From Ridgeia piscesae (Eukaryota > Annelida > Polychaeta > Sabellida > Siboglinidae), in NCBI GenBank assembly GCA_025642075.2, contig JAODUO010000422.1:125001-189000 (forward strand): a stretch of DNA of 64,000 nt. The letters run 5' to 3'. The stretch's first letter is position 1; each line of letters opens with the position of its first letter. This document shows positions 51,001-60,739 of the stretch, piece after piece. Made by a program: the position numbers and the translations under genes. Below the pieces are notes generated by a model. The model searched no databases. It was not told the DNA's origin and worked only from the letters and a program-made list of their open reading frames with translations.

Positions 51001-54000
51001 CATCCAGGACAGGGAAGGGTCAGACAGCGGGTGTCACCCAGGACAGGGAAGGGTCAGACAGCGGGTGTCACCCAGGACAGGGAAGGGTCAGGCAGCGGGG
51101 TGTCATCCAGGACAGGGAAGGGTCAGACAGTGGGTGTCACCCAGGACAGGGAAGGGTCAGACAGTGGGGTGTCAACCAGGACAGGGAAGGGTCAGACAGC
51201 GGGGTGGCACCCAGGACAGGGAAGGGTCAGACAGCAGGTGTCACCCAGGACAGTGAAGGGTCAGACAGCGGGGTGTCACCCAGGACAGGGAAGGGTCAGA
51301 CAGCGGGTGTCACCCAGGACAGGGAAGGGTCAGACAGCGGGTGTCACCCAGGACAGGGAAGGGTCAGACAGCGGGGTGTCACCCAGGACAGGGAAGGGTC
51401 AGACAGCGGGTGTCACCCAGGACAGGGAAGGGTCAGACAGCGGGTGTCACCCAGGACAGGGAAGGGTCAGACAGTGGGGACAACAAGCGAGGACAACAAG
51501 TGGGGACAACAAGCGAGGACAATAAGCGAGGACAACAAGTGGGGACAACAAGTGGGGACAACAAGTGGGGACAACAAGTGAGGACAACAAGTGAGGACAA
51601 CAAGTTAGGACAACAAGTGAGGACAACAAGTGGGGACATCAAGTGGGGACAACAAGTGGGGACAACAAGTGGGGACAACAAGTGAGGACAACAAGTGGGG
51701 TCAACAAGTGGGGACAACAAGTGAGGACAACAAGTGAGGACAACAAGTGGGGACAACAAGTGGGGTCAACAAGTGGGGACAACAAGTGGGGACAACAAGT
51801 GGGGTCAACAAGTGAGGACAACAAGTGGGGTCAACAAGTGAGGACAACAAGTGGGGACAACAAGTGAGGACAACAAGTGAGGACAACAAGTGAGGACAAC
51901 AAGTGGGGACAACAAGTGGGGACAAGTGAGGACAACAAGTGGGGACAACAAGTGAGGACAACAAGTGAGGACAACAAGTGAGGACAACAAGTGAGGACAA
52001 CAAGTGGGGACAACAAGTGAGGACAACAAGTGAGGACAACAAGTGAGGACAACAAGTGGGGACAACAAGTGGGGACAACAAGTGAGGACAACAAGTGGGA
52101 ACAACAAGTGGGGACAACAAGTGAGGACAACAAGTGAGAACAACAAGTGGGGACAACAAGTGAGGACAACAAGTGAAGACTACAAGTGAGGACAAGTTGG
52201 GACAACAAGTGAGGACCACAAGTGGGGACAACAAATGAGGACAACAAGTGAAGACTACAAGTGAGGACAACAAGTGGGGACAACAAGTGAGGACAACAAA
52301 TGGGGACAACAAGTGAGGACAACAAGTGAGGACAATTTGTCACCCAGGACAGGGAAGGGTCAGACAGTGGGGTGTCACCCAGGACAGGGAAGGGTCAGAC
52401 AGCGGGTGTCACCCAGGACAGTGAAGGGTCAGACAGCGGGGTGTCACCCAGGACAGGGAAGGGTCAGACAGCGGGTGTCACCCAGGACAGGGAAGGGTCA
52501 GACAGCGGGTGTCACCCAGGACAGGGAAGGGTCAGACAGCGGGTGTCACCCAGGACAGGGAAGGGTCAGACAGCGGGTGTCACCCAGGACAGGGAAGGGT
52601 CAGACAGCGGGGTGTCATCCAGGACAGGGAAGGGTCAGAGAGCGGGTGTCACCCAGGACAGTGAAGGGTCAGGCAGCGGGGTGTCATCCAGGACAGTGAA
52701 GGGTCAGACAGCGGATGTCACCCAGGACAGTGAAGGGTCAGACAGTGAAGGGTCACATTGGTCTATGCAGTTAAGTCAAGTAAGTCAAGATGTTTCGTTG
52801 TTGTGACAAAGTTGTGGTAATGTTGTGACAATGTTAGATATGACCATGTGTGTGAAACAATGTTGCAATAACATTGATGAACAGTTGTTGTACCAGGCCT
52901 CAAGTGTTGACAAAGCCTAGTTGACAGTCCTCACCTCCGCTGCTGTCATCTGCGATGTCCTCATCAATGCCATCTATCGCCTCGTCGTCATCAACTCCCC
53001 AGTCAGCGTCATAGTCCTCGCCATCACCCGGCACACGCTCACTAGGGGGAGACACCAGTCACTTACAATGTGTGCAGATTTATTACAGGTTACACTTATT
53101 GTGATGTCAGCATTGACAACTCTTTACTGTTGGTGCCATGATACAACTTGTGTACATTATATTATGTTATTTTACATTAACACCATTTGGTCTAATTATA
53201 AGTGCAAGAATATATCATACAAAAATGTTTGATCAATCTCATGACAATACGTGTAATATTAATGACAGTATAAATACAGGATTGCACTGAATTGTAGCTG
53301 TTCTCCATCATGGCAGATTTTCTTTTAACACTGAACCATGACACATCAATAATTGTAGATCCAATCAACAATTAGTTCTTATATATAAACAAAATATATA
53401 ACTAAATTAATAACACAGAATTAAATGTGACAAATCTCATAATTTATGTGTGAATTATATTTGACAATATATACTACATAAAATTCACACATAATCAATT
53501 CACATAAATTTAGATTGAACAAACTGCTGCCATTACAAAATACACTAATCATTAGGTTAAGATTGTCAGACAACTCAGTGTCACATACACCTACAAATAA
53601 CGTATCTGCAACTTATCACGGACAACAAACCAAGCACATGTTTCTACTGTGACAATAATTTTTATGAATACAAAGCAACAGTGGCTTCACCATGAATGGT
53701 TCAACTCACCCACTCTTTCTACACACAAATGCAACACAACTTTACCTCTAATTAACTTACTTTGTGCTTTTAAACACATCTCCAGTTGGTTGGTGAGAGG
53801 CCACCTGGCCAAAGACAGAGGTGAGCGCACCTCGACACCTGGGACAAGACTGATTAGACTTCCCCCAAAGGTAGCGTCTACATATTTATACACACATAAC
53901 ATAACTAAAACCAGCTATAAAACATATTGGAACAATGTACGTACACTGCACGTCTTTCTTTGCGATACCAGCCAGACTTCATGAACTTTGTTTATACAGA

Positions 54001-54659
54001 AGACATTTCCACTGTTACAAAGTCAACAAATAAACTCAAGTTACTACTTATGTGTCACTACAACAGTGCGGTCAAGAGTTATCAGAAAGATATTCTTATA
54101 GCGATTAGCGATACCACACTGTGCCCAGCCTCTAGGGCTGCTCAAGGCACTTTATACTTCACCCACAGCAGACAGGGTCACCTGACACCATCTAGACATC
54201 TCCAGGAAGTGTTCAGCCATACTGCAATTACTACATGAAAACCATATGTTTACATACATCCTCCACCATTGTCTATATAGTGAGATACTGATCTAATAAA
54301 CCCACCACCACTGTCTGCAGTCAGGTACTCTGTGACACTGGTGAATGAAATGGTGCAAGATTCAATGAATGATGATCTCCAAGCTTCAAAATGGCAGCGA
54401 CATGAATTGAAGACGGATTCTTTAAATTGAGACAGGCACTCTACAGTCTGATGTGACCAATAAATACTGACAACACAATCATAACAACAGCAGTAATATT
54501 TGTTGTAACATGCCAACTAAAATGGCTCTGGTATCATCCATATGTATTTACTGTAATAAATGACAATAAAATCCTCCATCAAACGTTCCTCTAAAACTAC
54601 TTAGTTGAATATGAAAAGTTCTACATGATAAAAAATACCAAACTATAATTATATATGAA

Positions 54660-54734
<75 letters not shown>

Positions 54735-54855
54735 ATGTATGTTTATTTCAGACAAATAGTCCATATGTATACATAAAATACATTACAATTTAAAAATAAA
54801 AAGGTCTCTTTACATTGTACATCGGGCTTCTAAAATGTATATCGGTATGAAAGTA

Positions 54856-54915
<60 letters not shown>

Positions 54916-56901
54916 GTATATATATATATGACACATTCCACATATAATAATAAAATGTGCAACTGTTTGGGAGCTGTGTTCAACTTTAAGAAGTTAGACA
55001 ACGGCACATTTCTGAGGGATCACACAGGACACAAGTAGAGTAACTCAAATAATTGCACCAGGCAACAACAGGCTGAGTCCACTTATTTGGTTAATCTACT
55101 ACTACTGGAAAATCTGTTAATCACATAATAAAAGAATATATTTAAAATGTATTCTGACATATATGATAGGGATATTAATTTTGTTCATGGGATAAGAATT
55201 ACTAAATAATTCATCTGTAGTTTGTTTTTAACTAAAGTGTTGTCACAGATCCTAACGACTAGTTTGTCACCTTAGAGGTTTTGTTGCAATTTTTCCGAGG
55301 ACACTCAGGCTTTGACCGGAAAGCTGGTCATACCTGGTCAAAGTACACATGTGTCAACACACCTGCTACAACACACCTGCTGAGCATATGCTATGTAACA
55401 TATATGCAGTAATAAATCTACAGTAACACACTTATTATAACGGCTGCCCGTGGTACCACCCCACCATAACACACCAACAGCAAAACACCCACTGTAACAC
55501 ACCCAAGGTAACACACCTATTCTAACACACCTCCTGTAACACACCCACTAACACACATCCAAGGTAACACGCACACTGCAACACAACCACTAGCACACAC
55601 ACAATGCTGTAGCTCTCTATATCTATATCTATATCTTTCACTGTAAAATCTCTTGCACAATGAAGTTAGAAAATACTGACGTCAGCTTGAACTGATAACA
55701 TCAGCACGGAATGATGAAGTTGTCAGCAGACTGATAGACACCTGAGATTATGAACTGATAACATCAGCATGGAATGATGAAGTTGTCAGCAGACTGATAG
55801 ACACCTGAGATTATAAACTGTAAATAGCAATCTTCAAGTGGTGGCGAAACAGCAACTCGGTAGTCATATTTCCATCAACTTAAGAAAAATAGAATTAACC
55901 ACTAGTCTTGTTAATTTAATTTTTGTCTCAATAAAGTGTAAATTCAGACTGGACATAAGAGTGCAACTATTCTTACAGGTGATCAGTTGCAGTCAGAAGT
56001 ACTTGTTGATCTTTCAAATACTATAAGTTTAGGCATGTTTTATAAGGAAGACGAAGGTCTGCCAGAATGGGGCCCAAGTCAACTTAGACTCAGGTTTCAA
56101 GTTTCAAATGCACTTCAGCTTGTTGGTGGCACGAGGTGATCCACGCACGCAAATTATGACTCGGCAAAATGACAAAGCGCTGAAGCAAGAACTGATGAGT
56201 CAAGTCTGACAATGGTTTATAGAATGGTGATAAACGAGAATGTAGAATTTCAGCGAGAAACAATTCTGGAGAATTGTGCTTAGCAATGACAGTGTCACAC
56301 AATGTTAGCATTATGGAATACTCAACACTGGCAAACTGGATAACATGAAGGTAAAGTAACAATGACATTTTACACATCTAACACAGTGATAATTCACAAT
56401 GTAGACTTCTGATCAATGCAGAATGACTGTATGATTTGACCGAGTGACTGTTTGTGACAATAAGTTCATCAGGAAGTAGTGGACTGATGTACTCATTTCT
56501 TGGAAGCTGAAGTCTAAATTTCGACACAGCTTGTAAACTTCTCGAGAGATTCACATATTCCATCAAAATCACACATTTTTGTCATCACCAATAATAGCGA
56601 GAAATGTGTAAAAAATGCAGTTTCGATTAGAATCCACACAAGTTTGTGGGTGAAAATGTGTTAGTTAGTCAATCAATCCACAGCAGTTTTGAAGCGCAAA
56701 GGGTGAGAATATTAGAGAAGCAGTTAGTGTACACACCTACCAGAACTGTATCAGAGGTCGGGTGTTAATGGCAGGCAACGGTTCATGATAGAACACGGGC
56801 TCGCGTTTCGGGGCCCAACTATAAGGCACCACTGTCGAACCACCCTCCTGCTTAGCCGCGTCTCTGTCATGAGAAAGACGCACAACCGACGTAGACGCCA
56901 T
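28819..56901 (-). CDS. TTLL4: Tubulin polyglutamylase TTLL4-like, about 19 exons
   Basis: TTLL4 adds glutamates to tubulin tails and to some nucleosome-assembly proteins, using an ATP-grasp fold. I assembled 18 exons from 53804 to 29248 with matching splice phases, about 710 residues, plus a probable first coding exon at 56741-56901. In order they give an acidic stretch ([14 protein letters not shown]), [146 protein letters not shown] with IIEVNISPS, and [10 protein letters not shown] with [11 protein letters not shown]. The ATP- and metal-binding residues of the TTL fold are all present. Phase does not connect exon 1 with the next exon, so at least one N-terminal exon is missing from my model. 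Introns are filled with minisatellites, several built from the splice sites themselves. Confidence 0.95.
29248..29393 (-). CDS. TTLL4: TTLL4 last exon up to the first stop (TGA)
   Basis: Reads [20 protein letters not shown], then a Ser/Thr-rich run [12 protein letters not shown], ending at TGA 29248-29250. Acceptor gtttgtcaacagag. A basic Ser/Thr-rich C-terminal tail fits TTLL4-type proteins. The frame stays open beyond the stop; see the extension entry. Confidence 0.55.
29832..29914 (-). CDS. TTLL4: TTLL4 exon, [16 protein letters not shown]
   Basis: 83 bp reading [20 protein letters not shown] and LGKLFQT. Phase requires the acceptor cctcagag|TCATG, inside the 16-bp repeat, and the donor ACAG|GTTCAC, which is a poor match. 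The helical, non-repetitive peptide supports it; the boundaries are uncertain. Confidence 0.5.
29903..30006. repeat. TTLL4: 16-bp repeat carrying acceptor-like ends, about 6-7 copies
   Basis: On the minus strand the unit reads tgtcatgtgtcctcag with small changes. Each copy ends in a pyrimidine-rich CAG. It immediately precedes the exon at 29832-29914, and the acceptor I infer is inside the last copy. Confidence 0.85.
30142..30212 (-). CDS. TTLL4: TTLL4 exon whose acceptor is a 22-bp repeat unit
   Basis: 71 bp reading [20 protein letters not shown] and KTA. The acceptor attgtgtttcag|TGG is the last copy of the upstream 22-bp array. Donor CCGA|GTGAGT. Phases match both neighbours; sequence conservation is weak here. 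Confidence 0.7.
30209..30775. repeat. TTLL4: 22-bp minisatellite built on a 3' splice site, about 25 copies
   Basis: On the minus strand each unit contains tgacattgtgtttcagtgg. The last copy supplies the real acceptor of exon 30142-30212. Copies beyond about 30520 become degenerate. Confidence 0.93.
31172..31245 (-). CDS. TTLL4: TTLL4 exon after the 40-bp array
   Basis: 74 bp reading [20 protein letters not shown], then TRHH; compare vertebrate KGVDLLRSWCYKGFHMG. The acceptor ctatttgcag lies 7-8 bases from the array edge. Donor CCAT|GTAAGT. Confidence 0.85.
31253..35310. repeat. 40-bp minisatellite, about 101 copies
   Basis: Unit core acatccatcgtacaaacacatacagcc shortened to its centre catccatcgtacaaacacat. 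Most copies are identical. A cluster of indel-bearing copies lies at 31440-31610 and a badly degenerate stretch at 34650-35030. It starts 8 bases from the acceptor of TTLL4 exon 31172-31245 and ends about 200 bases from the donor of the preceding exon, so it makes up nearly the whole intron. Confidence 0.97.
35365..35427. repeat. (TA)n microsatellite
   Basis: Uninterrupted AT tract next to the 40-bp array. Confidence 0.95.
35514..35724 (-). CDS. TTLL4: TTLL4 exon, [10 protein letters not shown] / [11 protein letters not shown]
   Basis: 211 bp reading [20 protein letters not shown] and containing [12 protein letters not shown] and [15 protein letters not shown]. This is the conserved helical segment C-terminal to the TTL domain, thought to help bind the microtubule. 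Acceptor gtgtctctgtcag, donor AAAG|GTACAG. Confidence 0.96.
36435..36514 (-). CDS. TTLL4: TTLL4 exon
   Basis: 80 bp reading [20 protein letters not shown], then QRHTDE. It resembles the KMKKAYYLTQK segment after the TTL core. Donor GACGAG|GTGAGA. The acceptor tctgtatag has a weak pyrimidine tract but is the one matching phase. Confidence 0.75.
36669..36732. repeat. Poly(T)/poly(A) then (TA)n
   Basis: A T-run followed by an A-run and an AT-dinucleotide tract. It is preceded by three or four copies of a cttcacaagcagcaaggaca repeat at 36545-36662. Intronic in TTLL4. Confidence 0.9.
37036..37127 (-). CDS. TTLL4: TTLL4 exon, SLHSNSPLD
   Basis: 92 bp reading [20 protein letters not shown], then [10 protein letters not shown]. 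Acceptor gtgtgcttcag. I chose donor CGCA|GTGAGG at 37035 because it keeps phase. Reading on reaches TAG at CCACCTAG|GTACGT, a possible alternative short C-terminus. Confidence 0.92.
37600..38190. repeat. TTLL4: 23-bp minisatellite made of exon end plus 5' splice site, about 25 copies
   Basis: On the minus strand each unit contains caacatctcacccaggtcag, the last bases of the exon coding EVNISPS and its GTCAGT donor. The proximal copies keep acccag|gtcagt; distal copies change to tgacag|gtcagt or tgccag|gtcagt but keep a donor. The unit is not a multiple of three. Confidence 0.96.
38171..38305 (-). CDS. TTLL4: TTLL4 exon, catalytic FGFD...EVN; its end is the first unit of the 23-bp array
   Basis: 135 bp, acceptor gtcgctgtcag. 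It contains [20 protein letters not shown] and [11 protein letters not shown], which carry the metal-binding Asp, Glu and Asn. The donor ACCCAG|GTCAGT gives the correct S-L-H junction with the next exon. The last 20 bases and the donor are the first copy of the 23-bp array. Confidence 0.95.
38560..38658 (-). CDS. TTLL4: TTLL4 exon
   Basis: 99 bp reading [20 protein letters not shown], then [12 protein letters not shown]. Acceptor tttctgtgccag, donor TCAG|GTGAGA. It aligns residue for residue with the vertebrate ALKALWNYLSQKG segment. Confidence 0.96.
39030..40286. repeat. TTLL4: 36-bp minisatellite made of exon end plus 5' splice site, about 35 copies
   Basis: On the minus strand each unit encodes [12 protein letters not shown] and contains cataagtg|gtgggttgatga, the true donor of exon 40261-40383. 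From 40286 to about 39577 every copy keeps the open frame and the donor. Beyond that, many copies read cataagtagaggg, which introduces TAG and removes the donor. The plus-strand and other-frame ORFs here are artefacts. Confidence 0.97.
40261..40383 (-). CDS. TTLL4: TTLL4 exon, HLTNYSINK; its end is the first unit of the 36-bp array
   Basis: 123 bp reading [20 protein letters not shown] and on to [10 protein letters not shown]. The acceptor is gcctgcttcag. The donor ACATAAGTG|GTGGGT is needed for phase with the next exon, giving CQGHKW-ALKALW as in vertebrates. The last 26 bases and the donor are the first copy of the 36-bp tandem unit that follows. Any of the next 19 or so donors could be used without breaking the frame. 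Confidence 0.93.
40735..40863 (-). CDS. TTLL4: TTLL4 exon, [10 protein letters not shown] segment
   Basis: 129 bp reading [20 protein letters not shown], then [20 protein letters not shown]. It carries the conserved K-D-R triad of the TTL fold. Acceptor gtgctcacag, donor GCAA|GTAAGG. Confidence 0.97.
41521..41603 (-). CDS. TTLL4: TTLL4 exon, PASARGIGI loop
   Basis: 83 bp reading [20 protein letters not shown] and RRQVIVQ. This is the glycine-rich ATP-binding loop. Acceptor gatgtttccag, donor AGAG|GTAGGG. Confidence 0.96.
42021..42076. repeat. (TA)n microsatellite
   Basis: AT-dinucleotide tract in a TTLL4 intron. The flanks 41610-42470 show no exon. Confidence 0.95.
42477..42671 (-). CDS. 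TTLL4: TTLL4 exon, ATP-grasp N-terminal part
   Basis: 65 codons, phase 0. It begins [20 protein letters not shown] and ends [10 protein letters not shown]. The lysine in WIIKP is a nucleotide-binding residue of the TTL fold. Acceptor ctccctccgcag, donor CCG|GTCAGT. Confidence 0.97.
42733..44562. repeat. 57-bp minisatellite, about 32 copies
   Basis: Unit contains gataactcactgtgtacacg and ctctcagcagataaaga. Variants are cgtaca/catacaa and ttactc/gactc, with a few deleted copies near 43100-43170 and 44250-44280. A length of 19 codons makes one minus frame open ([12 protein letters not shown] repeat). On the gene strand each unit carries acacagtgagtt, resembling a splice donor. Confidence 0.96.
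44938..45014 (-). CDS. TTLL4: TTLL4 exon
   Basis: 77 bp reading [20 protein letters not shown] and REYQK. The acceptor gtcattgcag follows the 13-bp array by only about 10 bases. The donor is AAG|GTGTGT. It matches the DDWLGCWGHHMKSP..IREHQK segment. Confidence 0.95.
45024..47143. repeat. 13-bp minisatellite, about 163 units in two types
   Basis: Units gtggggacaacaa and gtgaggacaacaa are intermingled, with rare gcgagg, gaagactac and 8-bp short units. On the gene (minus) strand it is pyrimidine-rich, ttgttgtcctcac. It fills the TTLL4 intron up to about 10 bases from the acceptor of exon 44938-45014. A degenerate patch lies at 45380-45530. Confidence 0.96.
47270..47380 (-). CDS. TTLL4: TTLL4 exon
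   Basis: 111 bp reading [20 protein letters not shown], then [17 protein letters not shown]. It aligns with VEKLPWEQRKLLRWKMSTVTP of vertebrate TTLL4. Acceptor ggttacag, donor CGAC|GTGAGT. Confidence 0.95.
47947..48225 (-). CDS. TTLL4: TTLL4 exon, Ser/Thr-rich linker and start of TTL domain
   Basis: 279 bp, acceptor aaatttccag, donor AAAG|GTAAAC. The first two thirds are a Ser/Thr-rich linker. It ends [18 protein letters not shown], matching the SLFPNVPPTIYF start of the vertebrate TTL domain. Confidence 0.9.
48556..51476. repeat. 34/35-bp minisatellite, about 85 copies
   Basis: Unit core gtgtcacccaggacagtgaa then gggtcagacagcg. From 48560 to 49440 about 26 copies are identical 34-mers with gtgaagg. 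After that 34- and 35-bp copies (one extra G) alternate and gggaagg dominates, so open frames shift. Intron of TTLL4. Confidence 0.96.
51477..52335. repeat. Second block of the 13-bp minisatellite, inserted in the 34/35-bp array
   Basis: Same gtggggacaacaa and gtgaggacaacaa units as at 45-47 kb, plus a gtggggtcaacaa variant not prominent there. The 34/35-bp array resumes at 52336. Confidence 0.95.
52336..52752. repeat. 34/35-bp minisatellite, resumed, about 12 copies
   Basis: Continuation of the array that ends at 51476. The last copies near 52640-52750 match the order of variants seen near 50900-51000 (gggtcagagagcg then gtcaggcag). Confidence 0.93.
52935..53041 (-). CDS. TTLL4: TTLL4 exon, acidic segment
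   Basis: 107 bp coding [20 protein letters not shown] followed by [15 protein letters not shown]. The acceptor is tctccccctag and the donor GGAG|GTGAGG. An acidic stretch also precedes the TTL domain in vertebrate TTLL4. The phase joins the next exon exactly. Confidence 0.8.
53761..53804 (-). CDS. TTLL4: TTLL4 exon (N-terminal region)
   Basis: 44 bp reading [14 protein letters not shown]. The acceptor is ctgtctttggccag and the donor a perfect AAA|GTAAGT. It ends in phase 2, as the following exon requires. No known motif; support is splice sites and phase only. Confidence 0.5.
54250..56740. other. TTLL4 5' intron region, no further exon identified
   Basis: Contains (TA)n tracts at 54662-54731 and 54859-54929, a loose aacacacc-type degenerate repeat at 55345-55610, and a two-copy duplication at 55690-55815. 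Two consecutive minus-strand open frames at 56090-56572 are non-repetitive, but I found no convincing splice sites. A missing TTLL4 exon is expected somewhere between 53804 and 56741. Confidence 0.5.
55690..55815. repeat. Two-copy direct repeat of about 63 bp
   Basis: Both copies contain gaactgataacatcagca, ggaatgatgaagttgtcagc and agactgatagacacctgaga, separated by almost nothing. Confidence 0.92.
56741..56901 (-). CDS. TTLL4: TTLL4 probable first coding exon
   Basis: 53 codons plus two bases, starting [20 protein letters not shown] and ending NTRPLIQF, donor TG|GTAGGT. A second in-frame Met lies nine codons upstream; MAST resembles the MAS start of vertebrate TTLL4. It ends in phase 2 whereas the next exon I found begins in phase 0, so a connecting exon is unrecognised. 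Membership of the gene rests on strand, position and the good donor. Confidence 0.55.
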
Positions 56902-57724
56902 GAAACATACTGGTCTGCCACTCAGCAACGTAACTGCTTCTGTCGCACTAATATTCTCCCCTGCGAACTTCGCTTACTCAAAGCAAACAAACAGGCGCGG
57001 TGATTGACATTTGCACTGAGCGCAATTGTGGGTGGCGTATTTGTAGATGTATGTTGAGTTTGCGGTGCGTGCAACGCATGCATTTGTAGGTGGCACTAAT
57101 TCTGACTGACATTTAGCGATAGGATGAATACTGTTATCATTATGATCATAGATATTTGTTTGGCATTTGTGATTGGAGATCAGATCAGTGATTGGACATG
57201 TATAAGAGCCACTTCAATAATTCACCCATTCATCCCGTCATTGACACAGTTTTATTTGGCTTTATTCTGAGATTACTTGGTCATGCAGTTAACAATGTGG
57301 TATAATCTTCTGCTTCTTGGCTCTCTCGACCGAGTCAAGTCTGCCGGAACCAACAGGTGCAACATAACGACTCAATTTCACACACCGATGATTCCAAGTG
57401 TAATACACGCAGTGCACCTTCAGCTCTGGAGCCAGCACTCGGCCAAATGCAAAGGCAATTTAAGGTATTATTCCAAATTGATTACTCCAAAGTGGGAATG
57501 AGACTACGAGAAACAGCACACACAATAGCTACACAACACACCTCCATGGTCTTGTTGATTCTAGAATGTTCAATTAACTGTCAACTAGAAGTAGACCCAA
57601 GGTACTGCCAGGGACAGTCATTGTGCTTTGAGGACTGAGGGCTGAGGGCTGAGGACAAGCAGAACCATAGATTGTGGTGTGAAGAAATTGGAATTGAGTG
57701 AAACATGACTCAGCCTCACAGAGT

Positions 57725-57895
57725 CATACTCACAGTAATGGAGTCACAGTAACGGAGTCACAGTAACGGGGTCACAGTAACGGAGTCACAGTAACAGTAA
57801 TAGAGTTACAGTAAACGAGTTACAGTAACAGAGTTACTGTAACAGAGTTACTGTAAAAAAAATTACGGTAATGGAGTTACAGTAACGGAGTTACT
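57725..57895. repeat. Degenerate 12-13-bp repeat
   Basis: About 12 loose copies of cagtaacggagtca with A/T substitutions increasing to the right. Confidence 0.85.
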
Positions 57896-58029
57896 GGTGC
57901 GAGTTTGTGTTAACTACCCGGTATTTACATACCATGACATTATAATAAAATGCATTCTAAATTCCCACAGCTTCCACACATTCTGTGATAGCTTACTGTG
58001 TATTATAAACCACATGCAACAATACCATA

Positions 58030-58085
<56 letters not shown>

Positions 58086-58355
58086 AAAAAAATAGTATAT
58101 ATAAAAAAAATAGATAACAATGGTATTCATTACTGGTGACAGGCCTACTATAGCAAACAAACATAACAATCTTAGTAGCACTGGATGGCAGTTAGCAAAA
58201 CATAATGAAACTTCACCAGGCATGTCAATTCTTGATTACATGGGCAAACACAATGAATACTCAACGTTTTTGTCACCAACCAATAAGGGTGAGGTTAAAC
58301 ACATACAGTCCTCTAAATTGTGACCAATGTTGTTGTGTGTGTGTGACTGTTTTTT

Positions 58356-58766
58356 CTGTGTGGCGACTAACACATTATGTGTGGTGACTAACACATTATG
58401 TGTGGTGACTAACACATTATGTGTGGTGACTAACACATTATGTGTGGTGACTAACACATTATGTGTGGTGACTAACACATTATGTGTGGTGACTAACACA
58501 TTATGTGTGGTGACTAACACATTATGTGTGGTGACTAACACATTATGTGTGGTGACTAACACCAACCAATTTAAAGGGTGAGGACTAAAAACATTTTGTG
58601 TCCTCTAAAAATTTGGGGACTCAATTTGTTGTGTGTGTGTGACTACACATTATGTGTGGTGACTAACACATTATGTGTTGTGACTAACACATTATGTGTT
58701 GTGACTAACACATTATGTGTGGTGACTAACACATTATGTGTGGTGACTAACACATTATGTGTTGTG
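58356..58766. repeat. 21-bp minisatellite in two blocks
   Basis: Unit core gtgtggtgactaacacatta. There are about 10 copies at 58356-58562 and about 6 at 58645-58766, separated by about 80 bases of unique sequence that repeats ttgttgtgtgtgtgtgact at the block entrances. It leaves both strands open (VVTNTLC and VLVTTHN). Confidence 0.93.
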
Positions 58767-60739
58767 ACTGGTGCCACTGGTGACTTGAACGCTTCATCAC
58801 TAGAGCAGTCAGACACAGACACAGACACTGACGTCAGAGGGACGTGGTGTGAGGTGTGGGCAGTCATCAGGTACACTGGGGACTCCCAACACAGTTGTGT
58901 CATTTCTTGCTTCTCCACAGTCATTGGTCAACAGGGCTTTATGCAGGATAACAAATTGCTAGTCAGTAATGTTTTGGTGCCATAATAATATGCACATACA
59001 CACAAGTCAGTCGAGCTGTGTGATTGTAACCTCAAACCAAGTACAAACACACATGTGACACCCATTTTCAAAGCATAACTGACAATACCTATGATTTTGG
59101 AAGACTTTAAGCTCATTACCTTGGTAGCTGTCCACCCCCCATACCCAGTGATATTTCTACCCGTCCAGGTTTTATCCGTCCAAATGACAGGTGGACAGGT
59201 CTCTGCATAAAGCTAGGCTATGACATAAGCTAGACCAGTATGTCATATCCTGGGTTTCCTGGAGCTGATGTGACAGATGGGGGAGATATGAAATCCAGGA
59301 AGAGATGACATCTAGAGTGAATGTGACATCCAGTAAGTGATGTGACATCTAGCGAGGGATGTGACATTCAAAGAAATATGTGACATTCAGGCAGATGTGA
59401 TTTGCATCGTAATTACATTGTAATGGCCCCTGACTAGTTGTCAATCAAATCTCACCCATGGGAAAAGTGGTGAGATGGAGGTACAGGTACAGGTACAGTC
59501 ACACAAAGTGAAAGTATTTAACCCACTGACAACGTTAACCCTTTGGAACTGCCAGCTTCATATGGCTAACATTCTGTAATATTAATTGTTATTCAGGCAT
59601 TCCTGCCCTGATGGCTTGTGCGTGGATATTGGCTCTATATTTGGTTAGATTAATTAAATTCAACCATTTTTAAGCATACATGTACAGTAGTTACATATTC
59701 TTGTCAATTTATATCTATATTAAACCTGGTTTGTTGCTATTAATTTCAAGAATTCATGCTTGTGTTTAAGTTGTATTTCAAAAAACGTAACTGAATGTAT
59801 GGTTTATAAAATGTTTCATTTTAAAGTGGTGTTTTTACATAAAAAGAAAATAGCTAATTGGGGCAAGCACTTTATATACATGTACCAACCTTCTGCTCTT
59901 TCCTATTCTACAATAATTGTAAATATTTTCACAAAAATGTACTTATATGTGTATTATTATGTCATGTGGAAATAAATTGTACTGAAAGTGTATCACACTA
60001 GACTCACAGTAACTCAGCTATGAGTATGTGGCAGTTATACTGGACAAGACTAACATTGGTCAATGGACTGACCGTCTCAAAGCGTGAAGTAAATATGCTA
60101 AGATATTAAGCCACAAGCAAATGCATCAGCCAACATAGGAACAAGTAGTTTGTCCAAATATATGGCCTCAGATGTACAATTATTGACATATGTACACAGA
60201 GGGAAATGGACTCGGACAAATATTGACATACAGATGACAAATAGTGAAAAGTGTCACAGAAACTTAGACGTTCTACAACAAAGACACACACCGTGACGTG
60301 GAACCACTGCCCAGGTCAGTCACCTTGTCACAAGCTGTAGTTACAAGTTATGAAGCAAACAGACTATTCCCAGCAATGTCAAACAAACATGAAATGCTAC
60401 ATGAGAAAACATGTGACGTGTCTGACAGATCTTGTCACCAAAGCAAATACTACCTAGGGGTACATGCAAATCTACACGACTTCTCTTTGTGTAATAAAGC
60501 ATTCCGTTTTTACTAAATAATATATGGCAAACATTGATGGCTAAATGTTGATATTTTAAGTAACTACCTGATAAAAATACTGTTAACTGTTAATGTGTGA
60601 ATATTTGACTTTGAGTGAAAAACATGTTTCATGGTGATAAAAAAGCTCCATGTGAATACCAATGACACAGCATTAAATGAAATTAACTGGAACATGAAAT
60701 CATGAATTCATTGGTGAATACATCAACATTTATATGACA

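Noticed and set aside
53395..53515. Inverted-repeat element around tgtgtgaatt / aattcacaca
   Set aside because: Arms are imperfect and very AT-rich. The symmetry may be chance, so no element is called.
56090..56572. Two adjacent minus-strand open frames as a coding exon
   Set aside because: Non-repetitive and suggestive, but a stop separates them and I found no acceptor/donor pair that restores phase with the neighbouring TTLL4 exons.
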